A stretch of 40,044 bases of DNA from Acidimicrobiaceae bacterium (GCA_009835735.1 VXWX01000164.1:1-40044); one strand, 5' to 3'; shown: positions 1-9,061, numbered from the stretch's first letter. Notes: generated by a model not told the origin, from the sequence alone. A program made the numbers and translations.

Positions 1-687
1 GCCACCGGCGTGATGCTGGAGCCCGAGTACTCGATCCCGCAACTGCTCGACGGCACGCTGCCCGCCGGCGTGGGGTTCACCGCCGCGTTGGAGGCCCAGG
101 GCTACGCAGCCGATCCCGAGGCTGCCCCCACCCGGGTCCTGGAGGGCTGGTCGGTGGAAGCCGCGGCTACATGCGGCGCCTCCGCCGCCAAGCTGCTGGT
201 GCTGTACCGGCCGGATCGCCCCCACGGGGCGGCCCAGGAGAGAGTGGCGGCCGAGATCCTCGTTGAGTGCCGCCGTGTGGGGATCCCGCTGGTGCTGGAG
301 CCTCTGTTCTACGGGCTGAGCGATCCGGCCGCCCGCCGCGCCATCGTGATCGAGACCGTGGAGCGCTTCGCGGCCATGGATCCGCACCTGCTGAAGCTGC
401 CCTTCCCGGTTGACCCGGTGCACGAGCCCGACCGCAGCGTGTGGGCCGCGGCCTGCGCCCAGATCACCGAACGCTGCCACATGCCGTGGACCCTGCTGTC
501 GGGCGGCGGCAACTACGAGTCCTACCGCGACCAGGTCGCGGCCGCTGTGGCCGCCGGCTGCTCCGGCTTCATGGCCGGCCGGGCCCTCTGGGGCGAAGCC
601 GCCCTGGCCTCACCGTCAGACAGGCCGGGGATCATCTCCGACGTAGTCGCCCCCCGCCTAGCCGAGCTCCGCAGCATCGTCGGATGA
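1..687 (+). CDS. LacD/YihT-type class I aldolase, 5'-truncated by window edge
   Basis: The reading frame is open to base 1, so the gene starts outside the window; the GTG at 10 is internal by homology because the visible part begins at the 'LEPEY' strand of the barrel. The block KLLVLYRPD, the active-site strand LLKLPFPVD (its Lys is the likely Schiff-base residue) and the phosphate-binding LLSGGGNYE and GFMAGRALWGE segments are those of the tagatose-1,6-bisphosphate / sulfofructose-phosphate aldolase family. Members split a sugar phosphate into DHAP plus an aldehyde; the substrate cannot be told from sequence. The stop overlaps the start of the next gene (ATGA at 684-687), so the two are probably translationally coupled. 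Confidence 0.8.
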   Translation, partial: ATGVMLEPEYSIPQLLDGTLPAGVGFTAALEAQGYAADPEAAPTRVLEGWSVEAAATCGASAAKLLVLYRPDRPHGAAQERVAAEILVECRRVGIPLVLEPLFYGLSDPAARRAIVIETVERFAAMDPHLLKLPFPVDPVHEPDRSVWAAACAQITERCHMPWTLLSGGGNYESYRDQVAAAVAAGCSGFMAGRALWGEAALASPSDRPGIISDVVAPRLAELRSIVG

Positions 688-1343
688 CCGGCTGGCTGTA
701 CAGCAGCGTTGGCGTGATGAGGACAGGTGCGGGTCGCCTTGACGCTTCCCGTGGCTCGGTCTGGGCAGCCATGGCAATGAAGGCCGCATTGCTGTTGGCC
801 TTCGTGGTCGCTCTGACGGTGCCGCTCGATCAACTCGAGGGCAAGGGCATGGCCTTCAGGTTCCCGCTGTTCATGCTGTCGGCCGCGATCGTGCCGCTGG
901 CGTGGCGGCGGCGCTTCCAGCCCTATCCGGCCACCGCGGACGTGCTGGTGGTGGCACCGTTCCTGCTGGACACTCTCGGCAATCTGGTCGGGCTCTACGA
1001 CGCTTACGACGCCACTGACGACGTGCTGCACACCATCAACTGGATACTCCTCGTGGCCGCATTCCACGCCTGGCGCTTCCGCCGGGACGGCTCGGCGGCG
1101 GCGATGTCCGGTCGCGACGCCTGGCTGCTGGGTGCGGGCATCGGCGCGCTGGCCATCGTGGGCTGGGAGATTGCGGAGTGGATCGTGGCCGAGACCGGCG
1201 CTGGCGGCGGCCTGGCCCTGACCTACGGCGACACCGTCGGCGACCTGGCCCTCTCCACCGCCGGCGGCATGCTGGGCTCGTGGCTAGGGGTGCGCTACCT
1301 CGGCGATTTCAGTGTGCCGTCAGGCGCCACCGACCTTGGCTAG
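684..1343 (+). CDS. Polytopic membrane protein, YjdF/DUF2238-like
   Basis: The ATG at 684 overlaps the stop of the aldolase gene; later starts at 717 and 771 are possible, and 771 lies just ahead of the first hydrophobic segment. The protein of about 219 residues (190 from 771) has five or so membrane segments. Its motifs DTLGNLVGLYD, DDVLHTINW, a WEIAEW helix and a TYGDTVGDLALSTAGGMLGS segment resemble the conserved acidic and Gly residues of the DUF2238/YjdF inner-membrane family, whose function is unknown. Coupling to an aldolase gives no clear role. The family assignment is from memory of the motifs and is moderate. Confidence 0.65.
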   Translation: MTGWLYSSVGVMRTGAGRLDASRGSVWAAMAMKAALLLAFVVALTVPLDQLEGKGMAFRFPLFMLSAAIVPLAWRRRFQPYPATADVLVVAPFLLDTLGNLVGLYDAYDATDDVLHTINWILLVAAFHAWRFRRDGSAAAMSGRDAWLLGAGIGALAIVGWEIAEWIVAETGAGGGLALTYGDTVGDLALSTAGGMLGSWLGVRYLGDFSVPSGATDLG

Positions 1344-1374
1344 CGGCCGGGCTCCATCGATCGCCGAGTGCTTC

Positions 1375-1743
1375 TCACTTCGGAATGTGCAGGCCGAGCG
1401 CCTTTTCGAGGTTCGACAGGTAGTCGGCGTAGGCGCGCCGCCCGGACGCCGTCGCCTGCACCCAGGTGCGGGGTTTTGCGCCCTCGAACTCCTTGGTGAT
1501 TGCCAGGAAGCCGGCCGCCTCGAGCTTGCGCAGGTGGATGGTCTGGTTCCCGCCGGTCAGCCCCAGGGTCTGCTGGATGAACCCATAGGCCAACCGGTCC
1601 GACTCCGGCACCGAAACCAGAAGCGTCATGATCCTCAGCCGGGTCGGCTGATGGATCGTCTCGTCGAGATCCAGGTCTCCGACGGCAGGAGAGGGCTCCC
1701 GGTTCGCGCTGGCCTCGGCGCCATCTGAGGCATCACTGCTCAC
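1375..1743 (-). CDS. Winged-helix transcriptional regulator
   Basis: A 122-residue winged-helix protein with a GTG start, 7 bp downstream of the membrane-protein gene on the same strand. The segment IHQPTRLRIMTLL is helix 1 of an ArsR/MarR-type fold, GFIQQTLGLTGGNQTIHLRKLEAAGFL is the helix-turn-helix, and KPRTWVQATASGRRAY the wing. The pattern matches the HTH_34 type that often pairs with a small membrane protein. No metal-binding Cys or His cluster is visible, so the ligand is unknown. The pair probably forms one transcript that the regulator controls through the palindrome at 2403-2428. Confidence 0.8.
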   Translation of the reverse strand: MSSDASDGAEASANREPSPAVGDLDLDETIHQPTRLRIMTLLVSVPESDRLAYGFIQQTLGLTGGNQTIHLRKLEAAGFLAITKEFEGAKPRTWVQATASGRRAYADYLSNLEKALGLHIPK

Positions 1744-1750
1744 GGGCTGC

Positions 1751-2383
1751 TCACCACTCGCCGGTCCTGCGGATCCATAGGAAGCCGAGGCCGAATGTCA
1801 CCAGGCTCAGCACGCCCGTCACGGCTAGGGCGGCGTCGCCGAGCAGGTAGTGGGGGACGAAGAATGCGGCGGCGAAGCCGAGGCCCACTAGAGCGATCAC
1901 CACCCGGGTGATGATTCCGAACAGGACGTACGCCAGGGCCACGATCGCGATCCAGGCGCGCGTCGCGTCATCCGCGCTGTCCGCGTTCAACAACCCGGCG
2001 ACCATCAGGATGAAGAATCCTCCCACGACGAACGAGGTCCAGAAGAAGAACACGCGCAAACCGGCCCGGCGAGCCGCGTCGCCAGCTGCGAGCCGCTGTC
2101 CGGCGCGGTGCCCGATGATGCCGCTCCCCACTCCTCCGGCCATCCCGATGCCGCCCCACAGCGGGCCTGTGAACCACGGCCGCTGCTCGGCGAAGTCCGG
2201 TGCCAGCGTGAGGATGCTGTACTGGGTCAGGAACCCCACGGAAATGATCACGCCCCATAGCAGCAAGATCATCGCGCTGCCGGCGAGATACAGGGAGCTT
2301 CGGGCGTCGTCCATGGTGGCATGTATTGCCTGCCAGCTCTCTTTGGTCGTCAGGGCGTCTGCGCCCTCATCGAATGTCTCCAC
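1751..2383 (-). CDS. Hypothetical membrane protein paired with the winged-helix regulator
   Basis: A 210-residue integral membrane protein with a GTG start and a good ribosome-binding site (GGGAGG about 10 nt upstream). The N-terminal ~30 residues are soluble and acidic; five or six hydrophobic segments follow, the third and fourth separated by an Arg-rich loop (RAGQRLAAGDAARRAG). No catalytic or transporter motif is recognised. It is the first gene of a two-gene unit with the downstream regulator. Membrane protein plus winged-helix pairs of this kind are common in actinobacteria and are often stress- or drug-responsive, but nothing here proves that. Confidence 0.7.
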   Translation of the reverse strand: METFDEGADALTTKESWQAIHATMDDARSSLYLAGSAMILLLWGVIISVGFLTQYSILTLAPDFAEQRPWFTGPLWGGIGMAGGVGSGIIGHRAGQRLAAGDAARRAGLRVFFFWTSFVVGGFFILMVAGLLNADSADDATRAWIAIVALAYVLFGIITRVVIALVGLGFAAAFFVPHYLLGDAALAVTGVLSLVTFGLGFLWIRRTGEW

Positions 2384-2402
2384 TTGCTCCGCCTCCCGCA
2401 GA

Positions 2403-2428
2403 TAGTTTGTATTGCAAACTAGTTTGCA
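2403..2428 (-). promoter_or_regulatory. Candidate operator: overlapping inverted repeats
   Basis: A perfect 16-bp palindrome, TGCAAACTAGTTTGCA (2413-2428), overlaps a second inverted repeat TAGTTTG-N5-CAAACTA (2403-2409 and 2415-2421), giving three alternating copies of the half-site AGTTTG. It lies 20-45 bp upstream of the GTG at 2383 in an otherwise A+T-richer patch. Position and symmetry fit a dimeric winged-helix repressor, most simply the one encoded two genes downstream (autoregulation, inferred). Confidence 0.65.
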
Positions 2429-2464
2429 TCAATAGAGAGGCTGTGTCAAGTACTTGGTAGGGAG

Positions 2465-2800
2465 CTAGCCGTTAGCGCCGGTCGCGTTCGGTGGGATGCC
2501 GATGCCGAGGTGTCCCTCGATGCGGGCCAGCCGCTCGCGGGTGTCGGCGAGGCTGCCGGTGACCTCGGCGAAGTTCTTCTCCGTCATGCGGCGGTGCTCC
2601 GCGAAGTCCTGGAGCAGGTGCTGGTGGCTGGCCTCGAGGACCGTGGTCCGGGCTGCGAGCTCTCGCAGAGCCTCGGTGTTCTCGTCCAGCTTGCTGGTCA
2701 GTTCGTCGCGTAACTTGGAGCCCTCCCGGCGCTGCTCGTAGATGCTCCCAAGCACCGCGAGGAGAAGCGCAGCGTTCATCGTGAGGATTGCTGCCTCCAT
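2465..2800 (-). CDS. Small membrane-anchored coiled-coil protein
   Basis: About 111 residues from the ATG at 2800; a GTG at 2848 would add 16 residues but has no better upstream site. The first ~20 residues (ILTMNAALLLAVLGSIYEQ) form one membrane helix. The rest is a long amphipathic helix with heptad-like Leu/Ala spacing and many Glu/Arg, ending in GHLGIGIPPNATGANG. No enzymatic motif is present. It probably forms a coiled-coil oligomer at the membrane; function unknown. Confidence 0.6.
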   Translation of the reverse strand: MEAAILTMNAALLLAVLGSIYEQRREGSKLRDELTSKLDENTEALRELAARTTVLEASHQHLLQDFAEHRRMTEKNFAEVTGSLADTRERLARIEGHLGIGIPPNATGANG

Positions 2801-2884
2801 GCTGGGGACAATAGCCTCAAGTCGCCACCATTGCAACTGTAATATCACAGAATGTATTGAAGCGTCAGGATCCTGGGAGGAAAG

Positions 2885-3805
2885 TCAGTAGCCGAGGGCT
2901 ACGTCTACTAGGCCCAGTAGCTCCTCACCGGTCAGCCAGCGGCTTACGTTCTCGCGCACCCGGTTGGTGATCAGGGGCAGGCCCATCTCTCGGGTGTTGC
3001 CGATGTGGGGCGTGATCACGCAGTTGGGCAGGACCCACAACCCTGAGTCGTCGGGCAGCGGCTCGGGGTCGGTCACGTCGAGCACCGCCCCGGCGATGGT
3101 TCCCGCCCGTAGTGCGGTCTCCAGCGCGGCGTGGTCCACATGACCGCCCCGGGCCACGTTCACCAGCCAGCACTGCGGCCCCATCGACTCCAGCAGCGCT
3201 CCGTTCACCACGCCGCGGGTCTCATCGGTCAGCGCCAGGGCCACCACCACTGCGTCGGCACCCGCAACCGCCTCATGCACCGAAGCCAGCGTCATTGTCC
3301 GGTCGGCGCCCTCGAAGGGCTCCTCGGAGCGTCGCACCACCGTCACCTGGCAGCCCCACGGCTCCAGCAGCCGCATGAGCGACTGGGTGATGCCGCCCCC
3401 GCCCAGCACGGTGATTCGAGTCCCGAACAGGTTGCGTCCCGACTCCGCGCACCACGAGTCGGCCGTCGCGAACAGATGGAAGTCCCGCAGCCCCATCAAC
3501 AACGCGGCCATGACCCATTCCGCCACGGGATCGGCGTACACGCCCTTGGCGCAGGTCCACGTCAGGCGGGTGTCGAGGTAGTCGAGAAACGGCTCCACAC
3601 CCGCATAGGGGAGCTGTACCCATTCCACCGACGGTGCCGCGGCGATCACCTCCGGGTACATGGCGGCCGCATACGGGTCGGCCCAGATCAGGGCTTCAGC
3701 TTCGGCCAGGTCCGCCACCTCGCCGCCGGCGTCGCGCACCGCGGCCGCGAACGCGTCGTACATCACCGGCCGGGTGTCCGGCGCAACCGCGACGAGCCGG
3801 CTCAC
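2885..3805 (-). CDS. D-isomer-specific 2-hydroxyacid dehydrogenase
   Basis: A 306-residue NAD(P)-dependent dehydrogenase with a GTG start. The nucleotide-binding loop is GGGGIT (about 135-140) and the family triad is intact: Arg219 in NVARGG, Glu248 in DPEPLP and His267 in TPHIGN. The N-terminal substrate domain is shorter than in phosphoglycerate dehydrogenase, and there is no regulatory ACT domain, so a role as a 2-ketoacid (glyoxylate/hydroxypyruvate-like) reductase is more likely than serine synthesis. The exact substrate is open. It sits 97 bp downstream of upp with no obvious link. Confidence 0.88.
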   Translation of the reverse strand: MSRLVAVAPDTRPVMYDAFAAAVRDAGGEVADLAEAEALIWADPYAAAMYPEVIAAAPSVEWVQLPYAGVEPFLDYLDTRLTWTCAKGVYADPVAEWVMAALLMGLRDFHLFATADSWCAESGRNLFGTRITVLGGGGITQSLMRLLEPWGCQVTVVRRSEEPFEGADRTMTLASVHEAVAGADAVVVALALTDETRGVVNGALLESMGPQCWLVNVARGGHVDHAALETALRAGTIAGAVLDVTDPEPLPDDSGLWVLPNCVITPHIGNTREMGLPLITNRVRENVSRWLTGEELLGLVDVALGY

Positions 3806-3902
3806 GTGATCACGCCCACTGCGCAGCCGTTCTGTGAGCAGATATGCCGACTGAGGCGGCTTCGTTGCTCAGAGAAACCGCGGCCTCGCCTCCAGCCCCG
3901 GG

Positions 3903-4529
3903 TCACGACAGGTTGAACTGGCGGTCTCCGGCGTCGCCGAGACCCGGCAGGATGAAACCGTTGTGGTCGAGCGACTCGTCGACGGCGGCCACGCAGACCG
4001 CGTCGGCCAGCCCCGATTCGCGCACCCGCTCGATCCCCTCGGGAGCGGCCAGCACGCACACCGCGGTGACCCGTTCCGCGCCACTGGCCCTCAGCGTCTC
4101 CAGGGCGTGGACGCAGGATCCGCCGGTGGCCAGCATCGGGTCGAGGATCAAGGCGTCTCGCCCTTCGAGGCTCTCCGGAAGCGTGCTCGCGTACTGGCTG
4201 GCCTCCAGGGTCTGCTCGTTGCGCCTGAGGCCCACGAACGCCACCTCCACGTCGCCGAGCAGCTCGAGCGCGGCGTCGAGCATGCCCAGGCCGGCCCGCA
4301 GCACCGGCACCAGCACCGGGGGACGCTGGAGGCGGGAGCCCACCGTCGGGCCCATGGGCGTAGTGACGTCGACAGGTTCGAGGGGAGCCTGCCTCATGGC
4401 CTCGTACACCAGGATCGAGCTCAGGTCGCGCAGCAGTCGCCGGAACTCGTGGTTGGGGGTGGAAGAGTCGCGCAGGCGTGTCACCCGGTCGGCAACCAGC
4501 GCATTGTCGATCACATGGACTTCGGTCAC
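3903..4529 (-). CDS. upp: Uracil phosphoribosyltransferase
   Basis: A 208-residue enzyme converting uracil and PRPP to UMP in pyrimidine salvage. The PRPP loop is ILDPMLATGGSC (about 128-139), and the uracil-binding C-terminal segment DHNGFILPGLGDAGDR is intact, as is the N-terminal TPNHEFRRLLRDLS block. Length matches the family. The GTG start overlaps the stop of the upstream protease gene (GTGA, 4526-4529), implying translational coupling, which is an unusual partner for a housekeeping salvage gene. Confidence 0.97.
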   Translation of the reverse strand: MTEVHVIDNALVADRVTRLRDSSTPNHEFRRLLRDLSSILVYEAMRQAPLEPVDVTTPMGPTVGSRLQRPPVLVPVLRAGLGMLDAALELLGDVEVAFVGLRRNEQTLEASQYASTLPESLEGRDALILDPMLATGGSCVHALETLRASGAERVTAVCVLAAPEGIERVRESGLADAVCVAAVDESLDHNGFILPGLGDAGDRQFNLS

Positions 4530-7500
4530 GGTCTTCTCGCTATCTCGATGCGTCCTCCCTCACCGTAGATGGCCGCCGCCAGCGCCTGCACGTCCTCCGG
4601 TGTCAAGCGTTCCAGCTCCTCGCTGAGCCGCTTCTTGGTGAGCACGTCCTCGTCGTCGGCGCTGCGTCGTGCCAGCAGCGCGCTGATCAGGTCGGGGTTG
4701 CGCGACCGGGCGTAATCGGTGGTCAGGATGGCGTTCGCCTGCTCGAATTCAGCGGGAGTCAGTCCGTTGGTGGCGACATCGGCCAGGATGTCGAGCATCG
4801 TGGTACGGACCTCGTCGTACCGGCTCGGATCGAGCGTGGCATAGACCCCCGAGTCGAAGAACTGGCTGGGGAGGCTGTTGCTGTCGACCGAGCCCCCTGC
4901 GACGTAGGAGGCGCCCAACTCCTCGCGTATCACCAGGAACAAGCGCTCGCTCAGAGCTACTCCGAGAGCGTCGGCGGCCACCACCCGCAGCGGGGTCACC
5001 TCTAGGTCGGCCTCGTGGTAGATCTCCAGCACGGCGCTCTCGCCCTCGCCGACCTGCACCTGCCGCTGCACGAGCCCATCGGGCATGGGTGGCCGGCGGT
5101 TGATGTAGGTGTCGGACTCGCCGACGGGGAGTGTGCCGATGTAGTGGCGGGCCAGACGCTCGATCTCCGCGGCGTCGATGTCGCCGACAACGGCCACCAC
5201 CATGTCGTCGACTTTGCCGAGACGGCTCTGGTACATGGCGAGCAGTCGCTGCGGGGTGAGCGAGTCGATCTCCTCGCGGCTGGCGATGGCCCGGTGCCAG
5301 GTGTTGCCGTAGCGGGCCTCGAGGTAGGCGATGGCCGCCTGCCAGCGGGGGTCGCGCTCCGACAGTGCCAATCTGGTCTCGGCGGTGTGGAGTGCATCCT
5401 GGTAGGACTGGTCGTCGATCCGGGGTGCGGTCGCCAGCAGGTGGATGAGCTGGAACATGGTCTCGACGTCGTCGGTGCTTGACGACCCGGCGAAGCCCTC
5501 AGTCGTCTGGCCTATGTAGGGGTTGACCCCAACGGTGCGGTCTTCCAGGAAACGGTTCAGTTCCGCGCTCGACAGGTCGCCCAGGCCGCTGCCCTGCACC
5601 GCGTTCACCGCGATGGCCGACAGGGCCCGGTCACCGGGCTCCAGCAGCGACCAGCCTCCGAGGGACTGCGCTTGCAGGCTGACCGAGCCCTCGGCGATGT
5701 CGGAGGGCGCGAACATTACGCGGGCCCCGTTGGCGAAGGTCCACTCGTACCCGTCGTCGAAGAGGTCGAAGGGTCCTTCCGAGACGGGGTCCGCAGGTTC
5801 TGGCGGGTCCATGAGCTGATCAATGACCGCCACTTCTTGCGGGGGCGGTCCGGCCTCGGCCGCGGCCAGGGCGGCGTCGAGCTCGGCCACCGTCGGCACG
5901 CTCGACGGGTCGGGACCGACCGCGATGACCAGCAGCCCGCCGCGCTGCATCTGCCACCGGAAGTGCTCGGTCAACTCCTCGGGGGTGATCTGCGCCAGCA
6001 GTCGAGCGGTCCGGGTCACCGACCCCGGGATGGAGTCGATGTCGCCACCGTAGAAGAAGTGGTTCTGGTAGTAGCCGGCCCACTCACGGTCCTGGATCGT
6101 GGGTGTCCTGTCGAGCAGGAACTGCAGGTCGGCCACGATCTGGCTGATAGCTCGGCCCAGGTCGCCGCGGCTGAAGCCGTGCTCCTGCGCGGTCAAGAGC
6201 ACCGAGAGGTAGTCCTTGGAGGCGGTGTCGAGATTGTCGCCCTGCCAGTTCGTGCCGTAGTACTTCAGCCCGCGGTTGTATGCGAAGGCGAAGAAGCTCG
6301 GCGGGTCGACCTGGCTCAGCTCGCCCCGGTGGTAGGCGTCTTCGAGGCGGTTCTGGACCATCACCTCGATGAGGGCTTCCATGGTGGCGAGCCGGTCCCC
6401 GCCGACAGTGCTGAGATCATACGGATCGATGGGTATGTCCAGCGAGATGAAGGTGACGCCCTGCCTCGGGTCGGTTACCACATGGCTCGAGGATTCGGCT
6501 GGAGGTATGTACACGCTGGGGGCCCGGCGTCCCTCGCCCGCTGGCAGCGGCCCGAAGTGCTCCTCCACAAGCGCACGCTGGTCGTCAACAGCCATGTCGC
6601 CCACCACGACCACGGCCATGTTGGCGGGCACGTACCACTTCTCGTAGAAGGCTCGAAGGTCGTTCGCCGTCATCGCGTTGACGTTGTCGAGGGTGCCGAT
6701 GGGGTCGCGGCCCTCGTAGGGGGTGCCCTGGGTGTAGATCCGGTCGAACTCGCGGGAGGTGAAGCCGTCGACGCTCTCCACGGCGAGGCGCATCTCGTCG
6801 AGGACTACGCCCCTCTCGGATTCGACCGCGTCGGGCTCGAAAGTGGCCGCGCCGGCCATCTGCGACAGGGCTTGGAACACCAGGGGAGCCTTGTGGTCCT
6901 CGTCGAGACGAACCTCGATCCGGTAGAGGGTCAGGTCGTGGCCCACACCGGCGTTGATGTCGGGGCCCAGCTCCACCCCGATCTCCCGCAGAGCCTCTCC
7001 CAGGGAGTTGCCGGGGTAGTCGGCGGTGCCGTTGAACAGCATGTGCTCGACGAAGTGACCGATGCCGGCCTGATCGTCGGTTTCGTCGACCGATCCGACG
7101 TTGACGAGCAGCCGCACCGCGAGGTTCCTGCCCGGGTCGTCGTTGTAGCGCAGGTAGTAGGTGAGGCCGTTGTCGAGGGTCCCGATGGTCACGGCCGGAT
7201 CGACCGGCAGCGGGGTGGGGTCGTGGGCGGGCACCGGTTCGGCCGGGTACACCAGCCCGATCGCCCGGGCCAGGAAGGTGGCCATCTCACCTCGGGTCAC
7301 ATGGCGCCGCGGGCAGTAGCGGACCGGGTCATGGTCGCACCCGGCGGTGATCCGCGCCGCGGCCAGCCGGTCGATGTCGTCGGCGAAGACGTGATCGGCG
7401 GGCACGTCCGCGAACCCGGCCCTCACAGCCCGGTCCAGGTTGAAGGCTCCGGCCAGGACCGCCGCCGTCTGGCCGCGGTCGATGGGATCGTCGGGGCAGA

Positions 7501-7906
7501 AGCTCAGCGGATCGGTCTCGCACCCCTCGATGACTCCCAGCTCGGCGAGGCGCTCCGCGTGCGGCGACCACCACGCACCCGGGTCGACGTCGGCGAAACG
7601 TGACGAGTCGGCGGCAGGGGGATCGGCGCGGTCGAGGATCCTGACTAGCCACACCGCCGCCTCCCAGCGGGGAAGGTCCTCGTTGGGGCAGAGCTCGTCG
7701 CTGTCCGTGCAGCCGGTGCCGGAGAACACGTCCACGCCGAAGAAGAACTCGAATTCCATCAGCGCATCGATGGAAGGCTGATGAACGCCGGCGTCCTGGC
7801 TCTGCGCCGGTGCCGCCTGGCCGCCGGCGGCGGGTGCATGGGCGAAGACTGAGGCCGCGATGGCGATGGCGGCCAGCAGGGCGATGCGGCGGCGGGCTGA
7901 GGTCAT
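4526..7906 (-). CDS. Secreted SLH-repeat plus M16 (insulinase-family) metalloprotease
   Basis: 1126 residues starting with a signal peptide (MTSARRRIALLAAIAIAASVFA...). AGGAG lies about 8 nt upstream of the ATG. Residues ~45-215 hold three SLH-like repeats of the form FADV...G.C...FCP...RGEMATFLARA, expected to bind the cell envelope. Two M16 units follow. The first has the inverted zinc motif HFVEH (284-288) and the downstream Glu-rich helix ERGVVLDEMRL; the second half (from about residue 700) lacks HxxEH and should be the inactive partner lobe. So this is likely a one-chain, pitrilysin-like clamshell peptidase displayed outside the cell. SLH plus M16 is an uncommon fusion. The gene is coupled to upp by a GTGA overlap. 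Confidence 0.9.
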   Translation of the reverse strand: MTSARRRIALLAAIAIAASVFAHAPAAGGQAAPAQSQDAGVHQPSIDALMEFEFFFGVDVFSGTGCTDSDELCPNEDLPRWEAAVWLVRILDRADPPAADSSRFADVDPGAWWSPHAERLAELGVIEGCETDPLSFCPDDPIDRGQTAAVLAGAFNLDRAVRAGFADVPADHVFADDIDRLAAARITAGCDHDPVRYCPRRHVTRGEMATFLARAIGLVYPAEPVPAHDPTPLPVDPAVTIGTLDNGLTYYLRYNDDPGRNLAVRLLVNVGSVDETDDQAGIGHFVEHMLFNGTADYPGNSLGEALREIGVELGPDINAGVGHDLTLYRIEVRLDEDHKAPLVFQALSQMAGAATFEPDAVESERGVVLDEMRLAVESVDGFTSREFDRIYTQGTPYEGRDPIGTLDNVNAMTANDLRAFYEKWYVPANMAVVVVGDMAVDDQRALVEEHFGPLPAGEGRRAPSVYIPPAESSSHVVTDPRQGVTFISLDIPIDPYDLSTVGGDRLATMEALIEVMVQNRLEDAYHRGELSQVDPPSFFAFAYNRGLKYYGTNWQGDNLDTASKDYLSVLLTAQEHGFSRGDLGRAISQIVADLQFLLDRTPTIQDREWAGYYQNHFFYGGDIDSIPGSVTRTARLLAQITPEELTEHFRWQMQRGGLLVIAVGPDPSSVPTVAELDAALAAAEAGPPPQEVAVIDQLMDPPEPADPVSEGPFDLFDDGYEWTFANGARVMFAPSDIAEGSVSLQAQSLGGWSLLEPGDRALSAIAVNAVQGSGLGDLSSAELNRFLEDRTVGVNPYIGQTTEGFAGSSSTDDVETMFQLIHLLATAPRIDDQSYQDALHTAETRLALSERDPRWQAAIAYLEARYGNTWHRAIASREEIDSLTPQRLLAMYQSRLGKVDDMVVAVVGDIDAAEIERLARHYIGTLPVGESDTYINRRPPMPDGLVQRQVQVGEGESAVLEIYHEADLEVTPLRVVAADALGVALSERLFLVIREELGASYVAGGSVDSNSLPSQFFDSGVYATLDPSRYDEVRTTMLDILADVATNGLTPAEFEQANAILTTDYARSRNPDLISALLARRSADDEDVLTKKRLSEELERLTPEDVQALAAAIYGEGGRIEIARRP

Positions 7907-7954
7907 GGCTGAGACTCCTGAGGATGGGGGGAGGGGTTCAGGTGCGGCCTCGCG

Positions 7955-9061
7955 TCAGGCGGGGGGCCCGCTCTGGGCCGCTTCGAGCGGAGCATATCCA
8001 GGCTTGATAATGGCCTCGATTATCTGAAGCCTTTCCCGGAAAGGTAAGAAGCTCGACTTCATGGCGTTGACCGTCAGCCACCGCAGGCGGGCCCAGTCGT
8101 AGCCGAACGCGTCGACCAGAGCGGCCATCTCCGAAGTCATCGACACGTTCGACATCAGCCGGTTGTCGGTGTTGACCGTCACCCGGAACCGCAGGTCGAC
8201 CAGGGTGTCAATCGGGTGCTCGGCCACCGAGGCGAACACTCCGGTGTTGACGTTGGAGGTGGGGCACACCTCCAAGGGGATGCGGCGGTCCCGGATGTAG
8301 TGGGCCAGCCGGCCCAGCGTGCGCTTGCCGCCGTCGTCGGTGGCGATGTCCTCGATTATGCGGATGCCGTGCCCGAGGCGCTCGGCGCCGCAGAACTGCA
8401 GAGCCTTCCAGATCGAGCGGGGGCCGTAGGCCTCGCCCGCGTGGATCGTGATGTGGAAGTTCTCGCGGTGGCAGTACTGGAATGCGTCGAGGTGGTCGTC
8501 GGGGGGATAGCCGTCCTCGGGTCCGGCGATGTCGAACGCCACCACACCGGCGTCCCTCCAGCGGACCGCGGCCTCGGCCACTTCGGCGGACCGGTGCAGG
8601 TGGCGCATGGCGGTGCAGATCGCCCGGATGGTCAGGTCGGTGCCGGCGCTGCCCCGGGCGAACCCGTCGAGGACCGCCTCGATGGCGCCGTCGAGCGAGA
8701 GGCCGCGCTCGACGTGCAGCTCGGGCGCGAACCTGACCTCGGCGTACACGACCCCGTCGGCCGCGAGGTCCTCGGCGCACTCGCGGGCCACCCGGGCGAC
8801 GGCCTCGGGGGTCTGCATCACCCCGACGGTGTGGGCGAACGTCTCCAGGTAGAGGGTCAGGTCCTTGCGGTTGGCGCCCCGCTGCATCCAGGCGGCCAGA
8901 CCGGCCGGATCGGTGGTGGGCAGGTCCGTGTAGCCCGTCTCGTCGGCAAGCTCGATGATGGTCTCGGGGCGCAGCCCGCCGTCGAGATGGTCGTGGAGCA
9001 CGACCTTGGGGGCGCGGCGGATGCGCTCAGCAGTGGGAGGGCCGACCTCGACAGCGTTCAC
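7955..9061 (-). CDS. add: Adenosine deaminase
   Basis: 368 residues from the GTG at 9061, chosen because the family N-terminus (APKVVLHDHLDGG) begins 17 residues later; further upstream extension would run into the divergent helicase gene. It deaminates adenosine or deoxyadenosine to inosine in purine salvage. Zinc ligands His23 and His25, the HAGE motif of the catalytic Glu (ITIHAGEAYG), the RLGHG helix, VCPTSNVNTG and the NTDN segment are present. Canonical enzymes have NTDDP, so the residue after the zinc-binding Asp differs here. A TAGGAT hexamer (9077-9072 on this strand) ends 10 nt before the GTG, suggesting a very short leader. Confidence 0.93.
   Translation of the reverse strand: MNAVEVGPPTAERIRRAPKVVLHDHLDGGLRPETIIELADETGYTDLPTTDPAGLAAWMQRGANRKDLTLYLETFAHTVGVMQTPEAVARVARECAEDLAADGVVYAEVRFAPELHVERGLSLDGAIEAVLDGFARGSAGTDLTIRAICTAMRHLHRSAEVAEAAVRWRDAGVVAFDIAGPEDGYPPDDHLDAFQYCHRENFHITIHAGEAYGPRSIWKALQFCGAERLGHGIRIIEDIATDDGGKRTLGRLAHYIRDRRIPLEVCPTSNVNTGVFASVAEHPIDTLVDLRFRVTVNTDNRLMSNVSMTSEMAALVDAFGYDWARLRWLTVNAMKSSFLPFRERLQIIEAIIKPGYAPLEAAQSGPPA

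Noticed and set aside
5672-7603. Long plus-strand open frame opposite the M16 protease gene
   Set aside because: Shadow of G+C-rich coding sequence; its composition is His/Val/Gly-rich with no motif, and the minus strand has signal peptide, SLH repeats and HFVEH.
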